Made by a program: the position numbers and the translations under genes. Below the pieces are notes generated by a model that had not been told where the DNA came from, ran no database searches, and worked only from the letters and a program-made list of their open reading frames with translations. Below, piece after piece: positions 1 to 9,472 of a stretch of 64,000 nt of DNA; the stretch's first letter is position 1, and each line of letters starts with the position of its first letter. This DNA is from Niallia circulans (GTDB lineage: Bacteria; Bacillota; Bacilli; Bacillales; Cytobacillaceae). Where the stretch lies: positions 1,774,001 through 1,838,000 of the forward strand of contig NZ_RIBP01000004.1 of assembly GCF_007273535.1 (NCBI RefSeq), written 5' to 3'.

Positions 1-1733
1 TGCTTAATGGTGATAGGGATGAAATAAGAAGAATATTCACCCAGTATTTAGGACAAAACCAAGATGTTCTCAATGTTTATTACGTGAGAGAAGACGGCGA
101 AGTATACAGAAATGCGAACCAGGAAGTTCCTGCTGGGATGGATGCCTTAAATCAAAGCTGGTATAAGGAAGCCCTTGATTCATACGGAAATGTCGTCATG
201 CTTCAGCCGCGAGAGGATGAGCAGACTAGAAACTCTATTGTTACATTTTCAAAGGTTACATATGACAAAAAAGGCGTTATTGCCATTGATTTAAAGATTA
301 GTTCATTAACAGATATGGTTAGAGGCTCGAAAATTGGCGAACAGGGCTATATGATTCTTCTTGATGCCCAAGGAAACTATATATATCAGCCTAACTCAAA
401 AGCTGATTCAAAATCGGATGACAACGCCAAATGGGTCCAGGATTTATATAAAGAAAATTCAGGCGAAGTATCTTATACCCAGGATGGACAGGAAAAGCTT
501 GCTATCTATGAGTCTGATTCAAAAACAGGCTGGAAAATAGCTGGCATCATGAATCAATCTGAAATCAGCAATTCATCTTCGACTATATTTTCAACAACAG
601 GTATTGTGCTGATTGCTGCACTTCTTATTGGCGGAGCACTTATCTTCTATATTATTCGTTCAATAATCATGCCACTAAAATTACTAGCAAAAAGTGCAGA
701 GCGTATCTCTGACGGTGATTTGACAGAGGATATTACAATGGAAGCAAGTGATGAGATTGGTTTGCTTGCCAAGAGCTTTGCTAGCATGCAGCAAACTTTG
801 CGCGAGGTTGTAACAAATTTAAATCATTCTATGGAGCAGGTGACAGCTTCATCTGAACAGTTAGTAGCAAGTGCCGGTCAAACGACAGCTGCTTCTAATC
901 AGGTGACAACATCTGTTCAGCAAATTGCTAATGATGCTGAAAACATAACTACAAGTATTGGTCAAACATCCACTTCCATTGAGGATGTGCTTCAGGGAGT
1001 GATTAAAATAGCAGATAAGTCGACTGCTGTTGCTGCCCTTTCGAAGGATACACATCAATTGGCAGAAGAAGGCGGAGCATTTGTAGAGAAGAACTTAAAG
1101 CAAATGAAGTTTATCCATCATTCTATTATTCAATCAAATGAGGTAATCGGAGCATTAAACAACCGTTCTAAGGAAATAGGCAAAATCATTCAAGTGATCG
1201 GGTCTATTGCAGATCAAACTAATTTGCTGGCATTGAATGCTGCAATAGAATCAGCAAGAGCTGGCGAACATGGCAAAGGATTTTCAGTTGTAGCAAATGA
1301 GGTGCGCAAGCTTGCCGAACAATCGCAAGAATCTGCGAAGCTGATCTCGTCTTTGATTGCTGACATCCAAAAAGATACAGATCAATCTGTCGTAATAATG
1401 GGCGAGGTATCCAAAAATGCGGAAGATGGGCTATCTATTTCAGAAGCAACCTCAGACAAGTTTGCCCAAATCATTAAAAGCACTAGTGACATGGGGCCAC
1501 AGATGGAGGATGTATCAGGAGCTGCACAGCAAATGTCTGCAGGCTTACAAGAGGTGTCTTCAGCTGCCAGTGATATTGCCACAATTGCTGTCGGCAATGC
1601 GGCAGGTGCAGAAGAGGTGGCAGCAGCTTCAGAAGAGCAGCTTGCCAGCATGGAAGAAATTAATGCTTCAGCAAAAGCATTAACTTTAATGGCCGAAGAA
1701 CTGCTTGTGATTGTGAATAAATTTAAAGTGTAA
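1..1733 (+). CDS. Methyl-accepting chemotaxis protein, 5'-truncated by window edge
   Basis: The reading frame is open from base 3, so the true start lies upstream; the GTG at 84 is internal. About 576 residues remain. The first ~185 look like the membrane-distal part of an extracellular dCache-type ligand-binding domain, followed by a transmembrane helix near residues 195-218 ([18 protein letters not shown]), a HAMP linker to about 268, and a long signalling coiled coil with the conserved hairpin tip [19 protein letters not shown]. It should sense an extracellular ligand and control CheA at the cell pole. It ends in a rho-independent terminator. Ligand unknown. The family call is secure. Confidence 0.93.
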   Translation, partial: LNGDRDEIRRIFTQYLGQNQDVLNVYYVREDGEVYRNANQEVPAGMDALNQSWYKEALDSYGNVVMLQPREDEQTRNSIVTFSKVTYDKKGVIAIDLKISSLTDMVRGSKIGEQGYMILLDAQGNYIYQPNSKADSKSDDNAKWVQDLYKENSGEVSYTQDGQEKLAIYESDSKTGWKIAGIMNQSEISNSSSTIFSTTGIVLIAALLIGGALIFYIIRSIIMPLKLLAKSAERISDGDLTEDITMEASDEIGLLAKSFASMQQTLREVVTNLNHSMEQVTASSEQLVASAGQTTAASNQVTTSVQQIANDAENITTSIGQTSTSIEDVLQGVIKIADKSTAVAALSKDTHQLAEEGGAFVEKNLKQMKFIHHSIIQSNEVIGALNNRSKEIGKIIQVIGSIADQTNLLALNAAIESARAGEHGKGFSVVANEVRKLAEQSQESAKLISSLIADIQKDTDQSVVIMGEVSKNAEDGLSISEATSDKFAQIIKSTSDMGPQMEDVSGAAQQMSAGLQEVSSAASDIATIAVGNAAGAEEVAAASEEQLASMEEINASAKALTLMAEELLVIVNKFKV

Positions 1734-1740
1734 TACAAGC

Positions 1741-1770
1741 AACCCGCCGAATAGGCGGGTTATTTTTTAT
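1741..1770 (+). terminator. Rho-independent terminator of the first MCP gene
   Basis: The 8-bp stem AACCCGCC / GGCGGGTT with loop GAATA is followed by a T-rich run just after the MCP stop codon. Confidence 0.85.
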
Positions 1771-1783
1771 TAGTTTCTCTAAA

Positions 1784-1813
1784 TTGACAAACGAAAATAC
1801 ACTTCCATATAAT
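1784..1813 (+). promoter_or_regulatory. SigA promoter of the marR-ABC operon
   Basis: TTGACA at 1784-1789, an 18-base spacer and TATAAT at 1808-1813. It is a near-consensus SigA promoter about 40 bases before the regulator start. Its -10 box overlaps the palindrome at 1811-1831. Confidence 0.8.
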
Positions 1814-1831
1814 TAGGTAGCCTACCTAATT
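1811..1831. promoter_or_regulatory. Palindromic operator, probably for the adjacent MarR protein
   Basis: A perfect inverted repeat of two 10-base arms (AATTAGGTAG and its complement) around one central base. It starts inside the -10 box and covers the expected transcription start, so a bound dimer would block initiation. Autoregulation by the MarR protein encoded 19 bases downstream is an inference typical of the family. Confidence 0.75.
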
Positions 1832-1849
1832 ATTAAAGGAGGGAATAGT

Positions 1850-2296
1850 TTGGAAGAGCTGCCACATAGATTGCTGCATGCAATCAGACAATTTCAGAAG
1901 TTAAGCCATACAGGTCATACCATGCATGGCTTAAAACGAAGCGAAATTATGATGCTTATGGCCATAAAAAAAGGGAACCAAGAGAAGGAAAAGCTTATTA
2001 CCGTGAAGGATTTGAGTACAGCCTTAAAGATTACCTCACCATCTGTCACACAAGTTATCAATGTATTAGAAAAGTCCGGCTATGTCGACAGGATTAATGA
2101 TCAACAGGACCGGCGGATTATGAGAATTGTCTTAACAGATAAAGGAAACGATATTACTACACAGATTTTTCAAAAGGTGGAAGAAAAGTATTGTAATTTA
2201 GTTGATTTCTTAGGAGAAGAGAAAAGCAACAGCCTTATTGAATTATTAGATGAGGTCTACAGTTTCTTTTCAAAGGAAGCCAACAGAAAAGAGTAA
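1850..2296 (+). CDS. MarR-family transcriptional regulator of an ABC exporter
   Basis: 148 residues, the usual MarR length. The TTG start at 1850 is chosen because an AAAGGAGG site lies at 1835-1842. The winged helix-turn-helix spans roughly residues 45-115, with the recognition helix in TSPSVTQVINVLEKSGYV and the wing in INDQQDRRIMRIVLTDKG. Flanking helices would form the dimer. It is the first gene of an operon with two ABC half-transporters, and a palindrome overlaps its own promoter, so it probably represses the exporter until a toxic ligand binds. The ligand cannot be told from sequence. Confidence 0.92.
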   Translation: MEELPHRLLHAIRQFQKLSHTGHTMHGLKRSEIMMLMAIKKGNQEKEKLITVKDLSTALKITSPSVTQVINVLEKSGYVDRINDQQDRRIMRIVLTDKGNDITTQIFQKVEEKYCNLVDFLGEEKSNSLIELLDEVYSFFSKEANRKE

Positions 2297-2331
2297 ATGA
2301 AGCTAGCGAAGAATAAACTGGAGGATAATTG

Positions 2332-4056
2332 ATGAAGAAGCTGCTGCTAGGATTAAAACCATATAAGATAGGTGTTGCCATCATATTGCTTTTGACGTTG
2401 TTCCGTGTTTTAGCGGAATTATATTTGCCGACACTTATGGCAGATATAGTCGACTACGGAATCGTCCAGAATGATATTCGATATATGCTTGAGATCGGCG
2501 GATGGATGATTGGTGTTGCAGCGTTTGGGACAATATGTGCATGCATCTCAAGCTTCTATTCCTCAAAGGTAGGGTCATCTTTTGCAAAAGATTTAAGACG
2601 AAAGATGTTTTACAAGGTAGAAAGCTTTGGTGTAGAGGAAGCAAACCGTGTCGGCATTTCCTCTTTAATAAACAGAACAACTAATGACATCAATCAAGTA
2701 CAGCAAGTGACGATGATGATCTTAAGAATGGTCGTGCTCGCACCGATGATGTGCATTGGCGGAATTGTCATGGCTGTATCAAAGAATGCGAAATTATCTT
2801 TAATATTTGTAGTAGCCATTCCAGTGCTTGCACTTATTATTTATCTTGTTATCAAAAAAGGTATCCCGTTGTTTAAGGTAATGCAAGGAAAGCTTGATAA
2901 CTTGAATGGCGTACTTCGAGAAAATTTAACTGGTGTTCGTGTTATCCGCTCCTTCAATAAGGAAGAATTTGAAAAGGAGCGTTTTCTGCGCGCGAACGAG
3001 GATTTGACTACCACAGCATTAAGAGTAAACAAAATAATGGCAGTTACGATGCCGATTATGATGATTGTTCTTAACCTATCGACTGTCGCTATCATTTGGT
3101 TTGGCGGCATTCAAGTGGACCAAGGCAATATGCAAGTTGGCGATATTATGGCATTTGTCCAATATGGAATGCAAATAATGTTTTCACTTATGATGGTCAG
3201 CATGATTTTTGTGATGATGCCAAGAGCATCCGCTTCAGCAGACCGTATTAATGAGATACTTGATATTTTACCAACAATGCCGGACAAGGAGTCTGCCGGT
3301 GGCATGCTTAACAAAGGGGAAATTGAATTCCGCAATGTAAGCTTTTCTTATCCCTTAGCAGAGAAGCCGGTGCTCGAAGGACTCTCGTTTCGAATGCAGC
3401 CTGGAAAAACAACAGCCATCATTGGCGGAACAGGCTCAGGAAAATCGACTGTTCTCCATTTAATAACAAGATTTTATGATGTTAATAATGGCGAAATCCT
3501 TGTAGATGGAAAAAACATAACAGAATACGCTCAAAGTGATCTTCGTCATGCGATTGGCTATGTACCGCAAAAAGCAGTTTTATTTTCAGGCACAATTGCA
3601 GATAACATTCGTTATGGGAAGGAAGATGCTACAGAGGGTGAGATTGCCAAGGCATTAGAAACGTCCCAATCGAAGGAATTCGTTGATCAGCTTGAAATGG
3701 GGATTGAGTCGCAAATCTCACAAGGCGGTACGAATTTGTCTGGAGGACAAAAGCAACGTTTGTCCATTGCAAGAGCACTCGTAAGAAAGCCGCATATTTA
3801 CTTGTTTGATGATAGTTTTTCCGCACTTGATTATCGAACAGATGCAAATTTACGGAAAGCATTAAAGGAAGATATTACGGATGCCAATGTTATTATCGTT
3901 GCCCAAAGAGTCAGCACTATTAAAGATGCAGATACAATAATTGTGTTGGATGAAGGGCAAGTTGCGGGGATCGGGACACATGAGCAATTGCTTATCAGTT
4001 GCAGCGTATACCAAGAAATTGTGAAGTCACAAGGCATTGTGGAGGAGACAGTATGA
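2332..4056 (+). CDS. Heterodimeric ABC multidrug exporter, degenerate-site subunit
   Basis: 574 residues: an N-terminal six-helix exporter domain (about 1-310) and a C-terminal ATPase domain. ATG 2332 is preferred over the in-frame TTG 2329 because GGAGG at 2320-2324 is better spaced. Walker A is GGTGSGKST and the signature is LSGGQ, but Walker B reads YLFDDSFSALD, with Asp in place of the catalytic Glu, and the switch motif is VAQRVST, with Gln in place of His. Such losses are known from one half of asymmetric heterodimeric exporters (TM287/288, LmrCD types). The next gene overlaps by four bases and supplies the canonical half. Substrate probably a drug or lipid-like compound. Confidence 0.93.
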   Translation: MKKLLLGLKPYKIGVAIILLLTLFRVLAELYLPTLMADIVDYGIVQNDIRYMLEIGGWMIGVAAFGTICACISSFYSSKVGSSFAKDLRRKMFYKVESFGVEEANRVGISSLINRTTNDINQVQQVTMMILRMVVLAPMMCIGGIVMAVSKNAKLSLIFVVAIPVLALIIYLVIKKGIPLFKVMQGKLDNLNGVLRENLTGVRVIRSFNKEEFEKERFLRANEDLTTTALRVNKIMAVTMPIMMIVLNLSTVAIIWFGGIQVDQGNMQVGDIMAFVQYGMQIMFSLMMVSMIFVMMPRASASADRINEILDILPTMPDKESAGGMLNKGEIEFRNVSFSYPLAEKPVLEGLSFRMQPGKTTAIIGGTGSGKSTVLHLITRFYDVNNGEILVDGKNITEYAQSDLRHAIGYVPQKAVLFSGTIADNIRYGKEDATEGEIAKALETSQSKEFVDQLEMGIESQISQGGTNLSGGQKQRLSIARALVRKPHIYLFDDSFSALDYRTDANLRKALKEDITDANVIIVAQRVSTIKDADTIIVLDEGQVAGIGTHEQLLISCSVYQEIVKSQGIVEETV

Positions 4057-5915
4057 GTGGACAACATCACAGCAAAAATAATTCACCGATTCCCTCAAAG
4101 GGCCACGGGGGTCCAAGCCATATGCCTGTCCAAAAAGCAAGGGATGCAAAAGGCACACTGAAGCGTCTTGCCAAATACCTTGGTGCATATAAGCTGCAGC
4201 TATTATTTGTTATTCTAGCTGCCATTCTTAGCACTGTCTTTTCAGTATTTAGCCCGAAGATTTTAGCAAAGGCAATTGATAAAATCTTTAACGGGCTGAT
4301 GGCCAAAATGAACGGTGTACCAGGTGCTGTCATTGACTTTGGAGCAATTGGACAAATTCTGTTATGGCTTATTGTTCTTTACATCGTCAGCTCCTTATTT
4401 ATGTATATACAGCAGATTATTATGGTCAATATTTCACAGAAGACAATATTCCAGCTGCGGCAAGAGGTACATGAAAAGCTGGAAAGACTCCCGCTCAAAT
4501 ATTTTGACAGAACACCACATGGTGAAACATTAAGTAGAGCTATTAATGATATTGATAATATCAACAATACGATGCAACAAAGTGTGACACAATTAATTAC
4601 ATCTGTGATTACATTTGTCGGAGTTATTATTATGATGCTTACTATCAGTCCTGTTCTTGCACTAGTATGCTTTTTGACTATTCCTTTGAGCATATTTGCA
4701 ACAGTGAAAATTGCCAAACGCTCACAGGTTCAGTTCAGAAGTCAGCAGGCATCATTAGGTGCATTAAATGGTCATATTGAGGAAATGTTCACAGGTCATC
4801 AAATCGTAAAAGCATTTGGTCATGAAAAGAAAGCAATTGAAACATTTGACGGTATTAATGATAAATTATTTGAATCAAGTTGGAAGTCTCAGTTCATATC
4901 AGGTCTGATCATGCCATTGATGCAATTTATTAATAATATCGGCTATGTATTCGTCGTCGTAATCGGAGCAATTTATGCTTCAGCAGGAAGAATTACTGTC
5001 GGAGACGTTCAAGCCTTCATCCAATATGCAAGACAATTCTCGCAGCCTATTCAACAGCTCTCCAATATCTCTAATGTCATCCAATCAACGATTGCCTCTG
5101 CTGAGAGGGTGTTTGACCTATTGGATGAAGAGGAAGAATCGAAGAATTCGGATGAGAAGACTGTCATTGACCATCCATCTGGTGCCGTACAATTCAATTC
5201 TGTCTATTTCAGCTATAAAGAGGATGAGGAGCTTATTAAAGACTTGAACATTCAAATTAAGCCAGGACAGAAAGTAGCAATCGTGGGACCAACTGGCGCC
5301 GGGAAAACAACCCTAATCAACTTATTAATGAGGTTTTATGACCTTAATCAAGGCTCTATTAAAATTGACGATGTTGATATTTCCACAATGGAGCGAGGGC
5401 ATTTGCGCAGCATGTTTGGCATGGTGCTCCAGGATACTTGGTTATTTAAAGGAACGATTCGGGACAATATTGCTTATGGCAAGCAAGGTGCAACAGATGA
5501 GGAAGTGCGCAAAGCAGCTGTGCTGGCAAACGCCGCACACTTTATCCGAACATTGCCTGATGGCTATGAAACAGTTATTAATGAAGATGGTTCCAATATT
5601 TCGCAAGGTCAAAAGCAATTACTTACTATTGCCAGAGCACTATTAGCAGATCCAGCTTTGCTAATTCTAGATGAAGCAACAAGCAGTGTCGACACAAGGA
5701 CAGAAGCACAAATACAAGAAGCAATGGCAGAGCTTATGAAAAATCGTACCAGCTTTGTTATCGCACATAGACTTTCAACCATTAAAGATGCAGATGTCAT
5801 CCTAGTCATGAAAAACGGTCAAGTGATCGAACAAGGAAACCATGAAGAGCTGCTGCAACAAAACGGATTTTACGCAGACTTATATAACAGCCAATTTTCA
5901 GAAGCAACAGCTTAA
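4053..5915 (+). CDS. Heterodimeric ABC multidrug exporter, canonical-site subunit
   Basis: 620 residues starting at ATG 4053 (GGAGGAG just upstream), overlapping the previous stop as ATGA, so translation is coupled. A His/Lys/Pro-rich cytosolic tail of about 45 residues comes before six membrane helices and the ATPase domain. Walker A is GPTGAGKTT, Walker B is LLILDEATSSVD with the catalytic Glu, and the switch motif is IAHRLST. The signature is unusual, NISQGQ instead of LSGGQ. That signature would pair with the defective Walker B site of the partner, so both changes fall on one composite ATP site. Operon ends in a terminator. Confidence 0.93.
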   Translation: MSGQHHSKNNSPIPSKGHGGPSHMPVQKARDAKGTLKRLAKYLGAYKLQLLFVILAAILSTVFSVFSPKILAKAIDKIFNGLMAKMNGVPGAVIDFGAIGQILLWLIVLYIVSSLFMYIQQIIMVNISQKTIFQLRQEVHEKLERLPLKYFDRTPHGETLSRAINDIDNINNTMQQSVTQLITSVITFVGVIIMMLTISPVLALVCFLTIPLSIFATVKIAKRSQVQFRSQQASLGALNGHIEEMFTGHQIVKAFGHEKKAIETFDGINDKLFESSWKSQFISGLIMPLMQFINNIGYVFVVVIGAIYASAGRITVGDVQAFIQYARQFSQPIQQLSNISNVIQSTIASAERVFDLLDEEEESKNSDEKTVIDHPSGAVQFNSVYFSYKEDEELIKDLNIQIKPGQKVAIVGPTGAGKTTLINLLMRFYDLNQGSIKIDDVDISTMERGHLRSMFGMVLQDTWLFKGTIRDNIAYGKQGATDEEVRKAAVLANAAHFIRTLPDGYETVINEDGSNISQGQKQLLTIARALLADPALLILDEATSSVDTRTEAQIQEAMAELMKNRTSFVIAHRLSTIKDADVILVMKNGQVIEQGNHEELLQQNGFYADLYNSQFSEATA

Positions 5916-5925
5916 AATTTGGCAG

Positions 5926-5986
5926 AAAAACCGAGCTATGATTCAGAATTCTCTTATGTGAATTTCGACATAACTCGGTTTTTTCT
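5926..5986 (+). terminator. Terminator of the ABC exporter operon
   Basis: Arms AAAAACCGAGCTATG and CATAACTCGGTTTTTT (one mismatch) close a loop of about 28 bases and end in a T run. The arm core ACCGAGCT recurs in the terminator at 11401. Confidence 0.8.
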
Positions 5987-6313
5987 TTATTACTATCAGT
6001 GATTTAGCTATATCAACTCTTAATAGTTGATATGGAAACAACTAACTTTAAAGTCATACACGAAATAAAAAAATCATCTGTCCAATATTTCATAGTAAAT
6101 TCTAAGCCTATAGTCTGAGAAAAGATAATGCTAAAGTTTGTTCACCAAAACGGCAAACGTCTATATGATGAAAAGAGGGAAAAGCTTCATTTACTGAAAT
6201 TCATCCTTATATACAGTAATCAGTAAGGTGAATGGACTATTTTTTCATAAATGGAAACCTTTTGCATTATTAAATCGTTATACAATAAAATGTAATTTTG
6301 GTGGAGGTTAAGA
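5987..6313. other. Intergenic stretch with an inverted repeat
   Basis: No coding sequence was found here. It contains a perfect 9-bp inverted repeat, ATATCAACT and AGTTGATAT, at 6010-6033 with a 6-base spacer and no T run, so it looks more like a protein site than a terminator. No convincing SigA promoter for the downstream gene is visible: TTGCAT 6262 and TACAAT 6281 are only 13 bases apart. Confidence 0.4.
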
Positions 6314-6856
6314 ATGGATGAGCAGACTGTTTATTTAATACTAAGTGATACTGGCACCTTGTTCACAAGATGCATTAAGCTTTTTACAAAAAAACCACAT
6401 AACCATGCCTCTATTTCTTTTGACTCCCAGTTAGTAGAAGTTTACAGCTTTGGACGAAAGAAACCGAAAAATCCTTTCATCGGCGGGTTTGTTAAAGAAG
6501 ATATTAGAGATGAATTTTTCAAAAACGCCTGCTGTGCCATCTATAGCATTCGTGTTACAAAAGAGCAGCATGACAAGATGAAGGACATTATTAATCAGAT
6601 TGAAAAGGAAAAGCATTGCTATCGCTACAACTTAATTGGTTTGTTTTTTATTATGTTTAATATTCCTTTTCCCCGTAAAAATGCTTTTTTCTGTTCGCAA
6701 TTTGTCGCGTCTGTTTTACATGAAAGCGGGGCTTTATATTGGAATAAACACCCATCTTTAGTAACGCCATATGATTTGCTTGATGATTATAAAATGGAGC
6801 ATATATATGAGGGGAAACTGCAGCATTATTATGTAAAACCAGCAGCTTCCTTTTAA
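6314..6856 (+). CDS. Permuted papain-like (YiiX/C92 or NlpC/P60-type) hydrolase
   Basis: 180 residues, ATG 6314 with a GGTGGAGG site upstream. No signal peptide or membrane segment is seen. The order His then Cys fits circularly permuted papain-like enzymes: NHASISF holds the candidate catalytic His31, and AFFCSQFVASVL near residue 128 holds the candidate catalytic Cys. Family members are amidases or thioesterases acting on peptides or lipids; the substrate cannot be told. The gene is monocistronic, between two terminators. The fold call is from motifs only. I do not recognise a named orthologue. Confidence 0.72.
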   Translation: MDEQTVYLILSDTGTLFTRCIKLFTKKPHNHASISFDSQLVEVYSFGRKKPKNPFIGGFVKEDIRDEFFKNACCAIYSIRVTKEQHDKMKDIINQIEKEKHCYRYNLIGLFFIMFNIPFPRKNAFFCSQFVASVLHESGALYWNKHPSLVTPYDLLDDYKMEHIYEGKLQHYYVKPAASF

Positions 6857-6890
6857 ATACATTAATAGCACTTATATCTATTTTATCCCT

Positions 6891-6919
6891 AACCATCCAA
6901 TGATGGTTTTTTTTATTTT
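6891..6919 (+). terminator. Terminator after the papain-like hydrolase
   Basis: Arms AACCATC and GATGGTT with a 4-base loop, followed by a long T-rich run. Confidence 0.75.
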
Positions 6920-6981
6920 TATTAAAAAGATGGTTATCAGAAAAGCTTTTGGTGAAAATATAAAAAGAAAGTAAATAACTT

Positions 6982-7011
6982 TTGACAAATAACTTCTCGA
7001 TATAATATGAT
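6982..7011 (+). promoter_or_regulatory. SigA promoter of the amino-acid importer operon
   Basis: TTGACA 6982-6987, an 18-base spacer, TATGAT 7006-7011. A TATAAT at 7001 overlaps but would leave only 13 bases of spacing. Confidence 0.65.
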
Positions 7012-7019
7012 AACTTTTG

Positions 7020-7042
7020 TCTTACAAGACATATCGGAATTA
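7020..7042 (+). promoter_or_regulatory. Possible CymR-like site in the importer leader
   Basis: GGAATTA at 7036-7042, preceded by TCTTAC at 7020, partly fits the remembered B. subtilis CymR consensus that ends in GGAATTW, and lies between promoter and ribosome site. Several upstream consensus positions do not match. CymR represses cystine uptake genes in cysteine-replete cells, so the position is sensible, but the match is weak. Confidence 0.3.
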
Positions 7043-7056
7043 GGAGGATTTTTCGC

Positions 7057-7875
7057 ATGAAGAAATTCAGTTTACTGCTATGCTTATTATTAAGTTTAAC
7101 AATAGCATTGGCTGCTTGTGGCAGCAATGCAGATAAAGACGATTCAAATTCAAATGCTGATAACAACAGTAAGGATTTGCTCGAAAAAATAAAAAGTGAT
7201 GGGAAAATTGTCGTTGGTACAGAAGGTACATATGCACCATTCACTTTTCATGATGAAAAAACAGGCGATTTAACAGGATTTGACGTTGAAATTGCTCAAG
7301 AAGTAGGCAAGCGTCTTGGCGTCGATGTAGAATTTAAAGAAACACAATGGGATGCAATCTTTGCAGGTCTTGATGCAAAACGTTTTGACATGATCGCAAA
7401 CCAAGTAGGTATTAATGATGAGAGAAAAGAGAAATATCTATTCTCAGATCCATATATCTCCTCTACAGCAGTTCTAGTTACGAAGTCTGATTCAGATATT
7501 AAAAGCTTTGAAGACCTTAAAGGCAAGAAATCAGCTCAGTCACTAACAAGCAACTATGCGAAAACAGCAGAGTCTTACGGTGCTGAACTTGTCGGTATTG
7601 ATGGCTTTAACCAAGCGGTTGAATTGCTGAACTCTGGCCGTGTTGATGCAACAGTCAATGATAAACTGTCATTCTTAGATTATAAAAACCAAAAGCCTGA
7701 CACAGACATCGTCATTGCAGACTCAGCAGATGATGTGGCACAAAGTGGTTTAATGTTTAGAAAAGACAGCGAATCATTAGTAACAGAGGTTAATAAAGCA
7801 CTTACAGATATGATCGATGATGGCACATACAAAAAAATATCTGAGAAATGGTTCGGGGAAGATGTTCTTAAATAA
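7057..7875 (+). CDS. tcyA: Amino-acid (probably cystine) ABC transporter substrate-binding lipoprotein
   Basis: 272 residues. A lipoprotein signal peptide ends in ALAACG, so Cys21 would be lipidated and the protein anchored on the outer face of the membrane. The rest is a family 3 periplasmic-type binding fold ([21 protein letters not shown], then [13 protein letters not shown]). A strong AGGAGG site precedes ATG 7057. It heads an operon with permease and ATPase genes. Lengths of all three genes match B. subtilis TcyABC (L-cystine), but binding proteins of this family also take other polar amino acids, so the substrate is an inference. Confidence 0.85.
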   Translation: MKKFSLLLCLLLSLTIALAACGSNADKDDSNSNADNNSKDLLEKIKSDGKIVVGTEGTYAPFTFHDEKTGDLTGFDVEIAQEVGKRLGVDVEFKETQWDAIFAGLDAKRFDMIANQVGINDERKEKYLFSDPYISSTAVLVTKSDSDIKSFEDLKGKKSAQSLTSNYAKTAESYGAELVGIDGFNQAVELLNSGRVDATVNDKLSFLDYKNQKPDTDIVIADSADDVAQSGLMFRKDSESLVTEVNKALTDMIDDGTYKKISEKWFGEDVLK

Positions 7876-8572
7876 TATCTTTACAGATCCTGAGCAGCTT
7901 CAACGTTATACGGATATAGCAACAAGTTCCCTTCTGCCTTTGCTGAAGGGGGCCTTTTTGTATTCGTTGCCTTTAGCCATTGTGTCTTTCATCATCGGTC
8001 TTGTTCTCGCGGTGCTAACCGCCCTTGCGCGTTTATCGAGCGTAAAGATTTTTCAAATTATTGCTCGTGTCTATGTTTCCATAATTAGAGGTACACCGTT
8101 ATTAGTACAGCTCTTTATTATTTTTTATGGTCTTCCGAATTTAAGTACGGAACACCTTACCATCGATCCAGTGCCGGCAGCAATTATCGGTTTCTCCTTG
8201 AATGTCGGCGCATATGCGTCAGAAATTGTCCGAGCATCGATTTCGAGTATTTCAAAGGGACAATGGGAGGCAGGCTATTCTATTGGAATGACATACGGAC
8301 AGAATTTAAAAAGAATTATTCTGCCACAAGCAGCCCGAGTGTCTCTGCCGCCATTATCAAACACATTCATCAGTTTGATAAAGGATACATCACTTGCGGC
8401 ACTTATCCTTGTTACGGAAATGTTCCGCAAGGCACAGGAGATTGCAAGTACTAACTACGAGTTTTTACTGCTGTATTCAGAAGTAGCTTTGCTTTATTGG
8501 CTAATTTGTTTTCCGCTATCCATTGTTCAGCAAAGGTTGGAGGACCGCTTCAGCAGGCATTTGCTTAAATAG
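7862..8572 (+). CDS. tcyB: Amino-acid ABC transporter permease (TcyB-like)
   Basis: 236 residues if ATG 7862 is used; this overlaps the end of the binding-protein gene by 14 bases. An earlier in-frame ATG at 7817 would overlap by 59 bases and add a charged stretch that reads as an antisense of coding frame, so it is rejected. HisM-type membrane helices ([27 protein letters not shown] first) and the EAA loop [31 protein letters not shown] (about 126-155), which docks the ATPase, are seen. Inner membrane channel of the importer. Confidence 0.87.
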   Translation: MFLNNIFTDPEQLQRYTDIATSSLLPLLKGAFLYSLPLAIVSFIIGLVLAVLTALARLSSVKIFQIIARVYVSIIRGTPLLVQLFIIFYGLPNLSTEHLTIDPVPAAIIGFSLNVGAYASEIVRASISSISKGQWEAGYSIGMTYGQNLKRIILPQAARVSLPPLSNTFISLIKDTSLAALILVTEMFRKAQEIASTNYEFLLLYSEVALLYWLICFPLSIVQQRLEDRFSRHLLK

Positions 8573-8602
8573 ACAACACAATTGCAGAAAGGAGGATGCC
8601 AA

Positions 8603-9337
8603 ATGATTAAGATTACAGGCCTATCCAAAAGCTTTGGAGAGCTGGAGGTTTTAAAGGACATTAGTTTAAATGTAGAAAAAGGGAAAGTGATTGTTGTGAT
8701 TGGACCATCTGGATCAGGGAAAACAACAATGCTTCGCTGCTTGAATCTTCTTGAAACACCATCTGGAGGAACGATTGCTATCAGCAATAAAAGCATTGAT
8801 TTCTCTCAGAAAGTTTCTAAAAAAGAAGTAACAGAATTTCGTAAACTGACAGGTATGGTATTCCAAGGCTATAACCTGTTTCCTCACAAGACAGCATTAC
8901 AAAATGTAATGGAAGGACCGGTTATCGTCAAAAAAGAGGATAAGGAAAAAGCTCGGAAAAAGGCAGAACAGCTTCTCGCTAAGGTTGGCTTGGCCGATAA
9001 GCTGGACTTTTACCCTTATCAGCTTTCAGGAGGACAGCAGCAGCGTGTTGGTATTGCGCGCGCGCTTGCGATGGAACCGGAAGTTATGCTTTTTGATGAG
9101 CCGACATCAGCACTAGACCCAGAGCTTGTCGGTGAAGTATTGAAAGTTATGAAGGATCTTGCAAGAGAAGGAATGACGATGATTGTTGTTACACATGAGA
9201 TGAAGTTTGCCAGAGAAGCAGCAGACGAGGTCTTATTTATGGATGGCGGCTATATCGTAGAAAAGGCAACTCCTGAAGAATTTTTTACTAATCCAAAGGA
9301 AGACAGAACAAAAAGATTTCTGCAGTTGCTGCAATAA
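8603..9337 (+). CDS. tcyC: Amino-acid ABC transporter ATP-binding protein (TcyC-like)
   Basis: 244 residues from ATG 8603, which follows AAAGGAGG at 8588-8595; the upstream ATT/TTG extension to 8582 includes the ribosome site and is rejected. Walker [10 protein letters not shown], signature LSGGQQQR, Walker [13 protein letters not shown] and the switch His in VVTHEMKFA are all intact. It would power import through the preceding permease. The C-terminal [15 protein letters not shown] is typical of the GlnQ/TcyC polar amino-acid branch. Last gene of the operon. Confidence 0.9.
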   Translation: MIKITGLSKSFGELEVLKDISLNVEKGKVIVVIGPSGSGKTTMLRCLNLLETPSGGTIAISNKSIDFSQKVSKKEVTEFRKLTGMVFQGYNLFPHKTALQNVMEGPVIVKKEDKEKARKKAEQLLAKVGLADKLDFYPYQLSGGQQQRVGIARALAMEPEVMLFDEPTSALDPELVGEVLKVMKDLAREGMTMIVVTHEMKFAREAADEVLFMDGGYIVEKATPEEFFTNPKEDRTKRFLQLLQ

Positions 9338-9340
9338 AAA

Positions 9341-9450
9341 AAAGAGATATTCGGCTAATAAATCCTTAGGGGGGATGATTGCCTAATATCTCTTTAACAA
9401 AAGGGGGAATTACACTTTGTAATAACATTGTGGTCTCCCTTTTTGATTTT
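9341..9450. terminator. Two back-to-back terminators between the importer and a convergent small gene
   Basis: The first hairpin (9341-9395, arms AAAGAGATATT and AATATCTCTTT) carries its long T run on the minus strand and would stop the small minus-strand gene. The second (9399-9443, arms AAAAGGG and CCCTTTT plus weaker inner pairing) is followed by a T run on the plus strand and would stop the importer operon. Confidence 0.65.
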
Positions 9451-9472
9451 TATACATTCATTCTAAAAAAAA

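Noticed and set aside
6262..6286. SigA promoter TTGCAT/TACAAT before the papain-like gene
   Set aside because: The spacer is only 13 bases.
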